22,443 nucleotides of DNA from Desulfovibrio sp. (GCA_031275955.1 JAISNZ010000094.1:1-22443); one strand, 5' to 3'; shown: positions 1 through 8,148, numbered from the stretch's first letter. Program-made: numbers and translations. Notes: generated by a model not told the origin, from the letters alone.

Positions 1-468
1 CGTGCTGCCCGCGCCGCAGATCATGCGGGCGGCGCAGAAAAGCCGGGTTTCTCCCGCCGGGGGGAGGTCCGCGCGGGCTGTTTGCCGCGCCCTCCCGTCA
101 GGGGACAGGGCCTTGAGCAGAGGGGCTTCCTCCGCGTTGACCAGGATGTCCACCGGAGCGAGCGAACCGGAGACGGTGATCTGCCCGCCAAGGCAGTTTT
201 CCTCCCCCACGGGCCGCAGCCTTCCCGCCCTGGCCAGGAGCAGGGCGGCGGAACGGGTGGCGTTGACGCAGAATTCCCCGCCCATCATCTGCAGGTGCGG
301 CAATGTTCCGCCTGTGGAAAGCGCCCCCACCTGTTCGGCGCCCAGATGCAGGCGGTTCATGAGCAGGGCCGAGAGGCGGGACAGCTCCTTTTGCTCCAGG
401 CCGCAATCCGGAAGCAGGATGGTGGTGTTTCCCCCGGGGAGAATCTTGGCGAAGGCCAGACAGGGCAT
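1..468 (-). CDS. DapF-like epimerase/isomerase-fold protein, 3' end outside window
   Basis: An open frame runs from ATG at 468 off the left edge (156 codons seen, no stop). The product begins MPCLAFAKILPGGNTTILLP and near residue 63 carries GGEFCVNATRSAA. This resembles the first active-site segment of diaminopimelate epimerase-fold enzymes (typically a Cys followed by GN and a small residue before Arg): the Cys and Asn are kept, but the Gly after the Cys is Val. GGAGG lies about 10 nt upstream of the ATG. It follows rny by 69 bp on the same strand, so co-transcription is likely. It could be a DapF paralogue or a CntK-type amino-acid epimerase. The altered motif and missing second half prevent a substrate call. 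Confidence 0.6.
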   Translation of the reverse strand, partial: MPCLAFAKILPGGNTTILLPDCGLEQKELSRLSALLMNRLHLGAEQVGALSTGGTLPHLQMMGGEFCVNATRSAALLLARAGRLRPVGEENCLGGQITVSGSLAPVDILVNAEEAPLLKALSPDGRARQTARADLPPAGETRLFCAARMICGAGST

Positions 469-537
469 GTTCCCGTTTCCTCCGTGTTTTCCGGGCGCGC
501 GGGAGCCGGCTGGGGATTGAAACATGCCGGAATCGCG

Positions 538-2091
538 CTATTTGGCGAAACCCACGGCCCGCCGTTCCCGGATGACCGTGACGCGGATCTGTCCGGGGTA
601 GGTCAGGTTGCGTTCGATTTTTTCCGCGATGTCCTTGCAGAGGAGATAGGTGGCGTCATCGTTGACGTCGTCGCAGTTGACCATGACCCGCAGTTCCCGT
701 CCGGCCTGGATGGCATAGGCCTTGGAAATGCCGTTGAAGGAGGTGGCTATGTTTTCCAGATCCTCCAGGCGTTTGACGTAGTTCTCCAGGAGTTCCTTGC
801 GGGCGCCGGGGCGGGCGCCGGAGAGGCTGTCGGCGGCCTGAACGAGAACGGCAAGGGCGGTTTGGGGGGGGGTATCCTCGTGGTGGGCGGCGATGGCGTG
901 GACGATCTCCTTGCTTTCCCCGTATTTTTTGGCGGTGTCCGCGCCGATGGTGGCGTGGGAGCCCTCGATTTCGTGGTCCAGGGATTTGCCCAGATCGTGG
1001 AGAAGTCCGGCCCGTTTCGCCTTCTTGATGTCCAGGTTCAGTTCGGCGGCCATGATGCCGCAGAGGGAGGCGACTTCCAGAGAGTGCTGGAGGACGTTCT
1101 GGGAAAAGCTGGTCCGGAACTTGAGCTGCCCGAGGAGGCGGATGATGTCCGGGTGAATGCCGTGGACGCCGGCGTCGAAGGTGGCCTGTTCGCCCACCTC
1201 GCGGATATGGACGTCCAGTTCCTGTTCCACCTTTTTGACGATATCCTCAATGCGGGCGGGGTGGATGCGTCCGTCCTGGATCAGGCGTTCCAGGGACATT
1301 TTGGCCACCTGCCGGCGCAAGGGGCTGTAGGCGGAAAGGATGACGGTCTCCGGAGTGTCGTCAATGATCAGATCCACGCCTGTGGCGGCCTCCAGGGCGC
1401 GGATGTTGCGGCCTTCGCGGCCGATGATCCGGCCCTTCATTTCCTCGCTGGGCAGGGTGACCGCGGTGACGGTCTGTTCGGCCACATAGTCGCCGGCATA
1501 GCGCTGGATGGCGATGGCCAGAATTTCCTTGGCTTTGCGGTCGGCGGTTTCCCTGGCCTCGGTTTCAATGAGGCGCATCATGCGGCCGGCTTCATGCCGC
1601 GTGCGGGCTTCAATTTCTTCAAAGAGGCGGGCCTTGGCCTCTTCGGCGGTTAGTCCGGAGACCTCCTGCAGGCGGACTTCCTCCTCGCCGAGGCGCTTGC
1701 GCAGGTTCTCCCCCAGGTCTTCCAGTTCCTTTTCCTTGCGGGAGAATTCCTTTTCCACGGCAAGGAATTCCTGCTCCTTCCGCAGGGCGTGCTCCAGTTT
1801 CTCTTCAAGCTTGTCGTTCTGTTCCTGGATCTTCCGTTCCTTGACCTTGATTTCGCGTTCCTGCTCCTTGAATTCCTGCTCCATGAGCTTTTTTGCTTCC
1901 AGGATTTCATCCTTGCCCTGGAGGATGATTTCCTTCTTCTGGGCGAGGGCTTCCTTGCGGGCCTCCTCGATGATGCGTTTGGTCAGCGTGGCGGCGTCCT
2001 GGAGACGTTTGCTGCGGATGAGCCGGGGAATGAAGAAACTGAGAGCGGCGCCGAGAAGGAAGGCCGTCGCGATGAAGATATAGGTGTACAT
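538..2091 (-). CDS. rny: Ribonuclease Y
   Basis: Membrane-anchored endoribonuclease that initiates mRNA decay. The 517-residue product has the full family architecture: an N-terminal membrane segment (residues about 3-20), a long charged coiled coil (about 30-195), a KH RNA-binding domain with the GxxG loop GRIIGREGRNI (220-230), and a metal-dependent HD domain with H336 in QNVLQHSLEV and the HD pair at 365-366 in GLLHDLGKS. The length is normal for the family. The frame stays open about 100 codons further upstream (to 2391), but that translation is Arg/Pro-rich and would bury the membrane anchor. GAGGTT sits just before ATG 2091, so 2091 is chosen as the start. It lies downstream of 6S RNA and zapA on the same strand. 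Confidence 0.96.
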   Translation of the reverse strand: MYTYIFIATAFLLGAALSFFIPRLIRSKRLQDAATLTKRIIEEARKEALAQKKEIILQGKDEILEAKKLMEQEFKEQEREIKVKERKIQEQNDKLEEKLEHALRKEQEFLAVEKEFSRKEKELEDLGENLRKRLGEEEVRLQEVSGLTAEEAKARLFEEIEARTRHEAGRMMRLIETEARETADRKAKEILAIAIQRYAGDYVAEQTVTAVTLPSEEMKGRIIGREGRNIRALEAATGVDLIIDDTPETVILSAYSPLRRQVAKMSLERLIQDGRIHPARIEDIVKKVEQELDVHIREVGEQATFDAGVHGIHPDIIRLLGQLKFRTSFSQNVLQHSLEVASLCGIMAAELNLDIKKAKRAGLLHDLGKSLDHEIEGSHATIGADTAKKYGESKEIVHAIAAHHEDTPPQTALAVLVQAADSLSGARPGARKELLENYVKRLEDLENIATSFNGISKAYAIQAGRELRVMVNCDDVNDDATYLLCKDIAEKIERNLTYPGQIRVTVIRERRAVGFAK

Positions 2092-2439
2092 GGGAACCTC
2101 ATATCGTGTTCCGGTAACCACCGGGAAGGTCGGGGAAAGTACGCCCCGTCGGTGAGGAAATGGACTGTGACCAAGGAATCTTCTCCTCCCTGCGGCCGGA
2201 AAGGGCGGGATAAAAAAACCGCTCTCTGCCCGGACGCGGCGAACCGCCCGGAGCATTTTCCCCGGATCAGCCCGGAGAAACGCTCTGGCGGCGCGAAGCG
2301 AAGCGACCCCGCGGGATTGACGCGGGGCGGGCTGGACCCGCCATCGCGCGGCAATCTCAAGGCTAGTCTGCTCCAGGACAAAAAGCGACAAGGGAGAAGA
2401 AGCGGCAGGATCCGCGCTTCCAGGAAAAAAGACGCCTGA
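2092..2439 (-). other. Gene-free rny leader region with GC hairpins
   Basis: About 350 bp between the 6S RNA 3' end and rny. I see no convincing gene. It contains two adjacent perfect inverted repeats: CCCCGCG (2307-2313) with CGCGGGG (2321-2327), and GGCGGG (2326-2331) with CCCGCC (2337-2342). On the minus strand a T-run (complement of 2425-2430) follows the 6S RNA and may end its transcription. The remainder presumably holds the rny promoter and 5' leader, but no clear -35/-10 pair was recognised. Confidence 0.4.
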
Positions 2440-2620
2440 TACCCCGGGTGTGCCGTGCGGCTACCCTCCCGCAGGACCTGAACCGCCTACGGCGGGAACC
2501 TTGGAACGAACTTCAGGCTTCTTGGACAAGGCAAGCATGCACACAGTGTCGTTGGCAGTTCCCTTACTCTTATGCTTGTGAGGCCAGCGACGGCAACCGT
2601 CACGCGCGCCCCAGGGATTT
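2440..2620 (-). ncRNA. ssrS: 6S RNA
   Basis: 6S RNA binds the housekeeping RNA polymerase holoenzyme by mimicking an open promoter. The minus strand contains GCATGCTTG, then CTTGTCCAAGAAGCCTGAAG. This lines up with the conserved E. coli 6S block (GAGCATGCTCGG, then GTCCGAGAAGCCTTAA). The ends pair as expected for the closing stem: 5' CCCTGGG (from about 2617) with CCCGGGG (about 2441-2447), then a symmetric internal loop and four more pairs (CGTG with CACG). The size, about 181 nt, is typical. A run of six T follows a few bases past the 3' end. Location beside zapA is a classic 6S context in proteobacteria. Both ends are estimated to within several bases. Confidence 0.88.
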
Positions 2621-2633
2621 TCCGCAAACAGCG

Positions 2634-2912
2634 TCAGGCTGTAACTTTTTCCATGCTCGACAAAAGCTTTTCCACTCTGCTTTTTGTCTCGTTCCTTTCC
2701 TCCTGGGCCTGAAGGATATCGTCGGCCAGGGCCAGGGCCAGGAAGGTCAGAAGTTTTTCTTTGCTGATATGTCCTCTATAATGCGTAAGCTGGGAATAAC
2801 GTCCTTCCAGCAGGGTTTTCGCCCGTTCAATGCGTTTCGGATCCGCCTCGGCCTTGAAGGAAACCTCCATCCCCAGCACGTTGAGGGTATGGCGGCGCAT
2901 GGGGGTATTCAT
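2634..2912 (-). CDS. zapA: Cell division protein ZapA
   Basis: ZapA binds FtsZ and bundles protofilaments at the division ring. The product is about 92 residues and begins MNTPMRRHTLNVLGMEVSF, with the family's short N-terminal beta region. A helical part follows (AEADPKRIERAKTLLEGRY, then LLTFLALALADDILQAQEE) and a charged C-terminal coiled coil. ATGs at 2915, 2912 and 2900 are all possible starts. CAGG just upstream of 2912 and comparison with the family favour 2912 or 2900. The frame is open to 2999, but that extension does not look like ZapA. It lies between a ZapB-like gene (126 bp upstream) and 6S RNA (14 bp downstream), all on the minus strand, probably one transcript. Confidence 0.85.
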   Translation of the reverse strand: MNTPMRRHTLNVLGMEVSFKAEADPKRIERAKTLLEGRYSQLTHYRGHISKEKLLTFLALALADDILQAQEERNETKSRVEKLLSSMEKVTA

Positions 2913-3038
2913 CATCGGCCTGCGGTATTCGGAAAAACCGTCACCTTCCGGATGCGTGAAATCGGCGGAACGCGATCCGGGCGCGACACATGCCGGCAAT
3001 GGACCAAAAAGCGCTGCCGCGCCGGTGCGGGGCCTCCG

Positions 3039-3317
3039 CTACTCCGGCAGATCCTTCATGCGGCGGACAAGAGTATCCAGGCGGGTCAGGGCCGCCCGAT
3101 TTTTCTGCCGTTCCCGGTCCCGCTCATCGCGCAGGGAGCGAATTTCCCTTTCCAGGGCGACGAGACCCGCCAGCTTTTCCTTGAGAGACGCGTTTTCCTC
3201 TTCCAGAGCGGGGAAAGATTCCGCCTGCTCCCTGAGGCTCGCGTTTTCCTTGGCAAGGCTCTCCAGTCTGGTCAACAGCGCGGTGACGCGTTCCTCTAGC
3301 TGCTCCAAGAGTTCCAT
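3039..3317 (-). CDS. ZapB-like coiled-coil cell division protein
   Basis: A 92-residue protein that is almost entirely heptad-like coiled coil. It begins MELLEQLEERVTALLTRLES and continues with repeated Leu/Glu/Arg patterns to the C-terminal RRMKDLPE. There is no membrane segment or signal peptide. Short all-coiled-coil proteins directly upstream of zapA are usually ZapB-like factors that work with ZapA at the Z-ring; coiled coils align easily with unrelated proteins, so the family call rests mostly on context. AGGA lies about 8 nt before ATG 3317. It is co-directional with glmU upstream (72 bp gap) and zapA downstream. Confidence 0.7.
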   Translation of the reverse strand: MELLEQLEERVTALLTRLESLAKENASLREQAESFPALEEENASLKEKLAGLVALEREIRSLRDERDRERQKNRAALTRLDTLVRRMKDLPE

Positions 3318-3389
3318 GGTTGTGTCCTATCCTGAAAAGAGTCCAATGGCAAGGGGCAATCCTACCTTGAGCCAAATTGCCCGCCGGGC

Positions 3390-4778
3390 TTACTTTTTCC
3401 GGGCGGTATTCCGCTGCCTGCTCCTGGCAATGGCCAGGGCGGCAGCGGGCACGTCCTCGGTGATGACCGATCCCGCCCCGATCACCGTCCCGTCTCCGAT
3501 GGTCAGCGGGGCGACCAGAGAGGCGTTGGAGCCGATGAAGGCCCCCCGGCCGATGACGGTTTGGTGCTTGTCCGTCCCGTCATAGTTGCAGGTAATGGTT
3601 CCGGCGCCGATATTGGTTCCGGCGCCGATGTCGGCGTCCCCCAGGTAGGCCAGATGGTTGGCCTTGGCTCCCCTGCCCAGGCGGGTCTTTTTCAGTTCCA
3701 CGAAATTTCCCGCATGGGCCTCCTCTTCCAGGATCGCCCCCGGTCGCAGCCGGGCATAGGGGCCGACCACGCAGTTCGCCCCTACCTCGGCCTCCTGCAG
3801 AAGGGAGAAGGAATGCACGCTTGCGCCTTCGCCCACGCGGGTGTCCGTGAGACGGCAATGAGAGGAGATGCGCGCCCCCCGGCGGACGAAGGTCCTGCCG
3901 TACAGCTCGGCCGGACCGGTGACGGAGGCCCCCGGCTCCAGTTCCACGTCCGGCCCTATGCGGACTGTCTGCGGACTGCGGATCAGGACTCCGGCCTCGA
4001 GATGGCGGCGGATAATGGCCTCGCGCAGGAACTCCTCCGAACGGATGAGTTCCTGCGGCGTGTTGATGCCCAGAAGTTCCGGACAGTCGCCGTGATTGTG
4101 GCCGAGGACGGTGAGTTTGACGAAGACGGCCAGATGCGCCAGATCGGTAATGTAGAATTCCCGGCCTCTGTTGCCGTCCTTCAGGCTGGAGAGCAGGGGA
4201 GCCACGGAGGCCAGCCGCAGACAGTAGACGCCCGCGTTGATCTCCCGGGACGGGGGGCCGTGCAGGGCCTCATCATAATCCCTGGCCTCCACAATGGCCT
4301 CCACCAGCCCCTTTGTGCGGATGACCCGGCCATAGGCCGCCGGGTCCTTTGGAGTCAGGGAGATAAAGGCCAGATCCGCATCAGCCGCCAGACTGGCCGC
4401 CAGAAAGGCGCGCAGGGTTTCTTCCCGCATCAGCGGGGTGTCGCCGTTGAGGACAAGGACATGGGTCAGCCCGGCTTTAGTCAGGGCGGGCCAGGCCACC
4501 TGCAGGGCGTGTCCGGTGCCCTGCTGCGGTTCCTGGAGGATCAGCCGCCCTCCCCGCGCGGCCACGGTCTGTCCCACCAGGTCCGCCCCATGGCCGACCA
4601 CGGTCCAGGTTTTGTCCGGACAGAGCGCCAGCGCGGCGTCAAGGACGTAGCGCAGCAGGGGCTCCTCCAGAAGGGTCTGGAGGACCTTGGGCCTGTCCGA
4701 GCGCATCCTGGTTCCCTTGCCGGCGGCCAGGATCAGGGCGCCGAGGGAAACTTGGCCCGGAAAAGGGGAAGACGGCAT
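3390..4778 (-). CDS. glmU: Bifunctional UDP-GlcNAc pyrophosphorylase / GlcN-1-P N-acetyltransferase
   Basis: Makes UDP-N-acetylglucosamine for peptidoglycan and LPS in two steps: acetyl-CoA-dependent acetylation of glucosamine-1-phosphate, then uridylyl transfer from UTP. The 462-residue product has the N-terminal nucleotidyltransferase signature LILAAGKGTRMRSDRPKVL (15-33) and LNGDTPL. The C-terminal left-handed beta-helix has hexapeptide repeats and acetyltransferase-site sequences NFVELKKTRLG, KANHLAYLGDADIG and TITCNYDGTDKH. Length matches the family. GAGG precedes ATG 4778 by 6 nt. It is the first gene of the leftward housekeeping run and is divergent from the rluA-like gene. Confidence 0.97.
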   Translation of the reverse strand: MPSSPFPGQVSLGALILAAGKGTRMRSDRPKVLQTLLEEPLLRYVLDAALALCPDKTWTVVGHGADLVGQTVAARGGRLILQEPQQGTGHALQVAWPALTKAGLTHVLVLNGDTPLMREETLRAFLAASLAADADLAFISLTPKDPAAYGRVIRTKGLVEAIVEARDYDEALHGPPSREINAGVYCLRLASVAPLLSSLKDGNRGREFYITDLAHLAVFVKLTVLGHNHGDCPELLGINTPQELIRSEEFLREAIIRRHLEAGVLIRSPQTVRIGPDVELEPGASVTGPAELYGRTFVRRGARISSHCRLTDTRVGEGASVHSFSLLQEAEVGANCVVGPYARLRPGAILEEEAHAGNFVELKKTRLGRGAKANHLAYLGDADIGAGTNIGAGTITCNYDGTDKHQTVIGRGAFIGSNASLVAPLTIGDGTVIGAGSVITEDVPAAALAIARSRQRNTARKK

Positions 4779-4881
4779 GACGACCTCGACACATTGCGGT
4801 CAGGGGGAGAATTTCAAGGAAGTGTAGCCCGGAGACCGTAAGGTGTAAAGAGGGTGCCGGCTGATTCAGGGAGAGTGCCGC

Positions 4882-4910
4882 TTGACGCCCGGCGAAGCCG
4901 GGTCTACCCT
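4882..4910 (+). promoter_or_regulatory. Candidate promoter of the rluA-like gene
   Basis: TTGACG (4882-4887) and TACCCT (4905-4910) are spaced by exactly 17 bp. The -35 is close to consensus, the -10 is weak (3 of 6). The spacer contains a small inverted repeat CCCGGC-gaa-GCCGGG. It lies in the 228-bp divergent gap between glmU and the rluA-like gene. This is pattern match only. Confidence 0.25.
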
Positions 4911-4957
4911 CCAGGCAACCCCTCCCGGAAGGTAAGGGCAATCCGCCCGGCTCCGTA

Positions 4958-4983
4958 TCCGCCGGCTGGAGCCAGTCGGCGGA
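4958..4983. repeat. Near-perfect 12-bp hairpin upstream of rluA-like gene
   Basis: TCCGCCGGCTGG (4958-4969) pairs with CCAGTCGGCGGA (4972-4983) over 12 positions with a single G-U wobble and a 2-nt AG tip. It ends 23 bp before the ATG at 5007. There is no T-run, so it is not a standard terminator. It may be a leader structure affecting translation, or a dispersed intergenic repeat. Confidence 0.5.
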
Positions 4984-5006
4984 TGGAGCCGGCTGTGGCT
5001 TGAAAC

Positions 5007-6098
5007 ATGCGCGCTGAGGAGTCCTCCTTGCTTTTTCCGCCGTCTTCGCCTCTGCGGCTGAGAGTGCCTCCGGAGCGGGCGGGGGCCCGTCTGGACGAGG
5101 TTCTGGCCGAGGTCCTGCCGGGGTACGGCCGGCGCGCCTGGCGGAGATTGTGGCGTCTGCGCCGGGTTTTGCTGAACGGGCGGCCCGGCCGTCCCGGACG
5201 GAGGGTGCGGGCCGGGGACGAGGTGCGTCTGGAAAGGCCGCCGGGCGAGGCCCCTCTCGCGGTAGGGCCGTGCGCCCTTGTGGCCCTGGGAAGCGGCTAT
5301 GCGGCCCTGCGCAAGCCGGCCGGACTGCATACGGCCCGGCTGGCCGGCGGGGCGGCGGCAAGTTTTGAAGAATTCCTCGCCCTGCATTGGGCGGATCTGT
5401 GGCGCTCCCGGCAGCCGGACGCGCCTGTTCCGCCCCCGCCCCGGCTGGTGACCCGCCTGGATCGGGAGACCTCCGGTCTTCTGCTGGGACTCATGGATGC
5501 GGCCCTGGCGGCGGAAGAAGACTTCCGCTCTCTGGAAAGGGAAGGCGGGGTGGAAAAGATCTATCTGGGCCTGGCCCATGGAGCCGTGCGCGGCCCTCTT
5601 TTGATCCGGGCGGGGCTGGAGACGCGCAAGCGCCGGAGGACAAAGGTTTTGCCTCTGCCGGATTCCGACGCGACGCGGCATACGCGGGTAACGCCCCTGC
5701 GGCTTCTGGACGGCGCCTTCCTGCGGCGAAAGGGGATTCTGGGGGAAGAGGCGGCCCAGGCCCTCCTGAAGCGGCCGTTCACCCTGATCCGGGCGCGTAT
5801 CCTGCGCGGATCGCGGCATCAGATCCGCGCCCATCTGGCCGGCGCGGGCTTTCCCCTGCTGGGCGATCCCCTCTACGGGGAAGGGAGCGACGGGGCGGGG
5901 CGGCTGTATCTGCACCACGCGGCCATATCCCTGCCGGGTTTTTTCGCCCTGGATCCGCCGGACTGGGAGCTGGGGGGAGAACTTGAGGAAAACGCCGCTG
6001 GATCGGGGCTCAGCCCCGAACCCCGCCGGGGGGCATATCTTTTCAAAGGTGTGCCGCCTGTGCTGGGGAGTCGCGGCTGGCGTGAGAATAAAATTTGA
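5007..6098 (+). CDS. RluA-family RNA pseudouridine synthase
   Basis: Isomerises uridine to pseudouridine in rRNA or tRNA. An S4-like RNA-binding region is at about residues 20-78 (LRLRVPPERAGARLDEVLAE, LLNGRPGRPG, VRAGDEV). The catalytic domain starts near 95 (YAALRKPAGLHT) and carries RLVTRLDRETSGLLL with the catalytic Asp at about 152. Later conserved segments are EKIYLGLAHG and GSRHQIRAHLAGAGFPLLGDPLYG. The ATG at 5007 has no good Shine-Dalgarno; TTG at 5028 has GAGGAG 6 nt upstream in the same frame and may be the true start. The last 35 or so residues do not look like the family, and the gene's end overlaps a convergent CARF gene by 56 bp. The tail may have been altered when the neighbouring island arrived. 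The exact RNA target cannot be told. Confidence 0.88.
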   Translation: MRAEESSLLFPPSSPLRLRVPPERAGARLDEVLAEVLPGYGRRAWRRLWRLRRVLLNGRPGRPGRRVRAGDEVRLERPPGEAPLAVGPCALVALGSGYAALRKPAGLHTARLAGGAAASFEEFLALHWADLWRSRQPDAPVPPPPRLVTRLDRETSGLLLGLMDAALAAEEDFRSLEREGGVEKIYLGLAHGAVRGPLLIRAGLETRKRRRTKVLPLPDSDATRHTRVTPLRLLDGAFLRRKGILGEEAAQALLKRPFTLIRARILRGSRHQIRAHLAGAGFPLLGDPLYGEGSDGAGRLYLHHAAISLPGFFALDPPDWELGGELEENAAGSGLSPEPRRGAYLFKGVPPVLGSRGWRENKI

Positions 6099-7191
6099 CG
6101 TCAAAGATCAGACTTTTCCAGTCGAGGGGTGGATATTCGGGCAAATCCTTCTCATTAAGATCAAGAAACTCCAGCGCCATGGGGAAAAGTTTTTTGCAAG
6201 TGGATGCTGTCACCGGATTATAACCATGCGCCAGCAATGACTGATTTCTAGCGTCCAGAGTTCGGCGCAGCTCTTTTTCATGGCGGCTGTATTGCCGGCC
6301 TAAAGGATCCTCTAACGCATCCAGCAGGGCAAAAGATTTTTGCAGGCCGATGCGGATGCGGCCGTCGTTCCCCATGGCGGCGCGCAGGCTGTCACGCTGC
6401 CCTTCCGGCGTCCGCTCCAGATCAATATTGCTGTTATCAATGCCATGCCTGGCCAAGAGGGCTATTTTCGCGATTTTTTCAATCCCGCTGTACAGGCGGA
6501 CGACAGCATCGTCATAGCGTCCGGCGCGCATCCTGCGCCGCGCATTCGCCAGCAAATCGCACAAATATGCCCTGCCGCAAGTGGGAGATACCCTCCCTTT
6601 CGCCGCGCGCAGTTCCTGGGCATCCTGCTCTACCTTCTCAAGCGTGCCTTTGCTTTCTTTGAACAGATCAAGCTGCTTGCGCCACCGAGGCGTATTGAGG
6701 GCAAAGGGCTCAAGCCTGCCTATGGACTCGTTGAGCTTATTCAACGCGCGTTTGTGCGCAAAGCCGTCCCAGAGGCAATATGCTTCCACAAGATCATTCA
6801 AGCAGGTATAGAACTTCCCGTCCGTGGTAACGTTGGCGGCAAGCTCTTTTGCAATTTCCCAGGCGGCGGCAAATTCTCCGGAGTTGAATGATCGGGCCAG
6901 GTTGCGCACTTCGCGCAAGGCCATGACGTCCCAGGGATTATCCTGTTGCATAAAAATTTCATGGCCGGTTTTCACTATACCCAATCCGGCCTTGGTGCGG
7001 CTGGCGCCTCCCACATAGGCGAAACGGCTGCGATGCTCCATCATGACCAGGGTCAAGGCGGCGGACATGATTTTTGTGCCGCCGGTAATATCGGCGACAA
7101 GCAGCGCATCTTCCGGCAGGTTCATATCGCGCAGCCCTCTTTCAATACCGGCCCGAATATCCCGAACACAAGCCAGCAGGTCCCTAAAAAG
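6043..7191 (-). pseudogene. 5'-truncated CARF-HEPN protein (Cas02710 / Csm6-Csx1-like)
   Basis: The minus-strand frame reads as a CRISPR-associated Rossmann fold (CARF) protein of the Cas02710 type fused to a HEPN-like C-terminus. Seen: VADITGGTKIMSAALTLVM, the family's DxTGGTK nucleotide-binding turn; FAYVGGASRTKAGLGIV; LLANARRRM and RYDDAVVRLYSGIEKIAKIA; and RNQSLLAHG, an R-N-x5-H candidate HEPN RNase motif. The homologous frame continues upstream of the first ATG (7125) as FRDLLACVRDIRAGIERGLR, up to a TGA at 7192-7194. No start codon or ribosome site lies there. The first half of the CARF domain (its initial strands and ligand-pocket side) is therefore missing. No cas genes or CRISPR array are in the window. 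Intact members are cyclic-oligoadenylate-activated or related effectors; this copy is probably dead unless an internal start yields a fragment. Confidence 0.75.
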
Positions 7192-7335
7192 TCAAGAACC
7201 GAATGCCATGTCACGAGGACACCCGTGAAGCCACAGAATTTGATGACTGGACAGCTTCTCACGCGCCTTGTTTTTTGAGCTATTGTGGGGTATCGTCAAA
7301 CGAACTTAATTATCACATACGGCAGGAGCGTCTTT
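7192..7335. other. Junction and upstream region of the restriction-modification operon
   Basis: 144 bp between the broken end of the CARF gene and the methylase start. No gene is seen. AGGAG at 7324-7328 is the ribosome site of the Dam-like gene. The base composition changes here from moderately GC-rich to AT-rich. I could not identify a clear promoter or an operator like those bound by restriction-control (C) proteins. Confidence 0.4.
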
Positions 7336-8148
7336 GTGTATAGCAAGCCTTTTCTGAAATGGGCGGGCGGGAAATACCGCATTTTGGACAATATCCTGCG
7401 GGAATTGCCGCAAGGTACCCGGTTTGTGGAGCCTTTCGCCGGTTCTTGCGCTGTATATCTTAACACGAATTTTCCAAAAGCCCTGATCGCCGACCTGAAC
7501 GCTGATTTAATCAGCCTCTATCGCCATATTCAACGGGAAGGCGAAGATTTTATCCATTATTGTGCTTCTTTCTTCAATCCTAGAAATAACACACGCGAAA
7601 GGTACATAGCTTTGAGGGGCAGATTGAACTCTTCTAGCGATGCCAGAGAACGGGCTGCCATCCTACTCTACGTCAATCGACATGCTTTTAATGGACTCAT
7701 ACGCTATAATTCTAAAGGTGGATTCAACGTTCCATTTGGCAAATATGCAAAGCCATATTTCCCTTTTAAAGAACTTTTGGCCTTTTATGAAAAAACGCGA
7801 TCCACGAAAACTGAGTTTGTAGCTACAGACTTCCGTTCTATTTTTGCCAGCCTTGAACCAGGAGATGTGGTGTATTGCGATCCTCCCTATATACCACTTT
7901 CATCAACCTCCAACTTTACGGCCTATTCAGGAAATATCTTTCAGGAGCAGGATCAACGTGACCTTGCATTGCTTGCTCAAGAGGCATATAAGAAAAATAT
8001 TCATGTTGTTTTAAGCAATCACGATACTGAAATTACCAGAAGACTATATTCTTCTGCTATGATAAAATACTTCACGGTGCAGCGTTTTATCAGTTGCGAT
8101 GGTGGTAACCGAGCAAAAGTGCCGGAATTGCTTGCTATATATGGATAA
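7336..8148 (+). CDS. dam: GATC-specific adenine-N6 DNA methyltransferase, Dam/DpnM-like
   Basis: Methylates adenine in GATC and protects host DNA from the linked nuclease. The 270-residue alpha-class (D12) enzyme has the SAM-binding FLKWAGGK (6-13), motif I VEPFAGSCAVYL (31-42), catalytic DPPY (182-185) in VVYCDPPYIPLSSTSNFTAY, and LSNHDT (227-231). This last pair of segments is very close to E. coli Dam (DPPYAPLSATANFTAY), which supports GATC specificity. The start is taken as GTG 7336, with AGGAG 7 nt upstream and the product beginning right before KPFLKWAGG. A GTG at 7285 in frame has no ribosome site. It overlaps the next gene by 8 nt. AT-richer than the housekeeping genes; likely acquired with the two genes downstream. 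Confidence 0.93.
   Translation: MYSKPFLKWAGGKYRILDNILRELPQGTRFVEPFAGSCAVYLNTNFPKALIADLNADLISLYRHIQREGEDFIHYCASFFNPRNNTRERYIALRGRLNSSSDARERAAILLYVNRHAFNGLIRYNSKGGFNVPFGKYAKPYFPFKELLAFYEKTRSTKTEFVATDFRSIFASLEPGDVVYCDPPYIPLSSTSNFTAYSGNIFQEQDQRDLALLAQEAYKKNIHVVLSNHDTEITRRLYSSAMIKYFTVQRFISCDGGNRAKVPELLAIYG

Noticed and set aside
2089..2391. 100-codon N-terminal extension of RNase Y
   Set aside because: The extension is Arg/Pro-rich and unlike the family, and would bury the N-terminal membrane anchor; a good ribosome site precedes ATG 2091.
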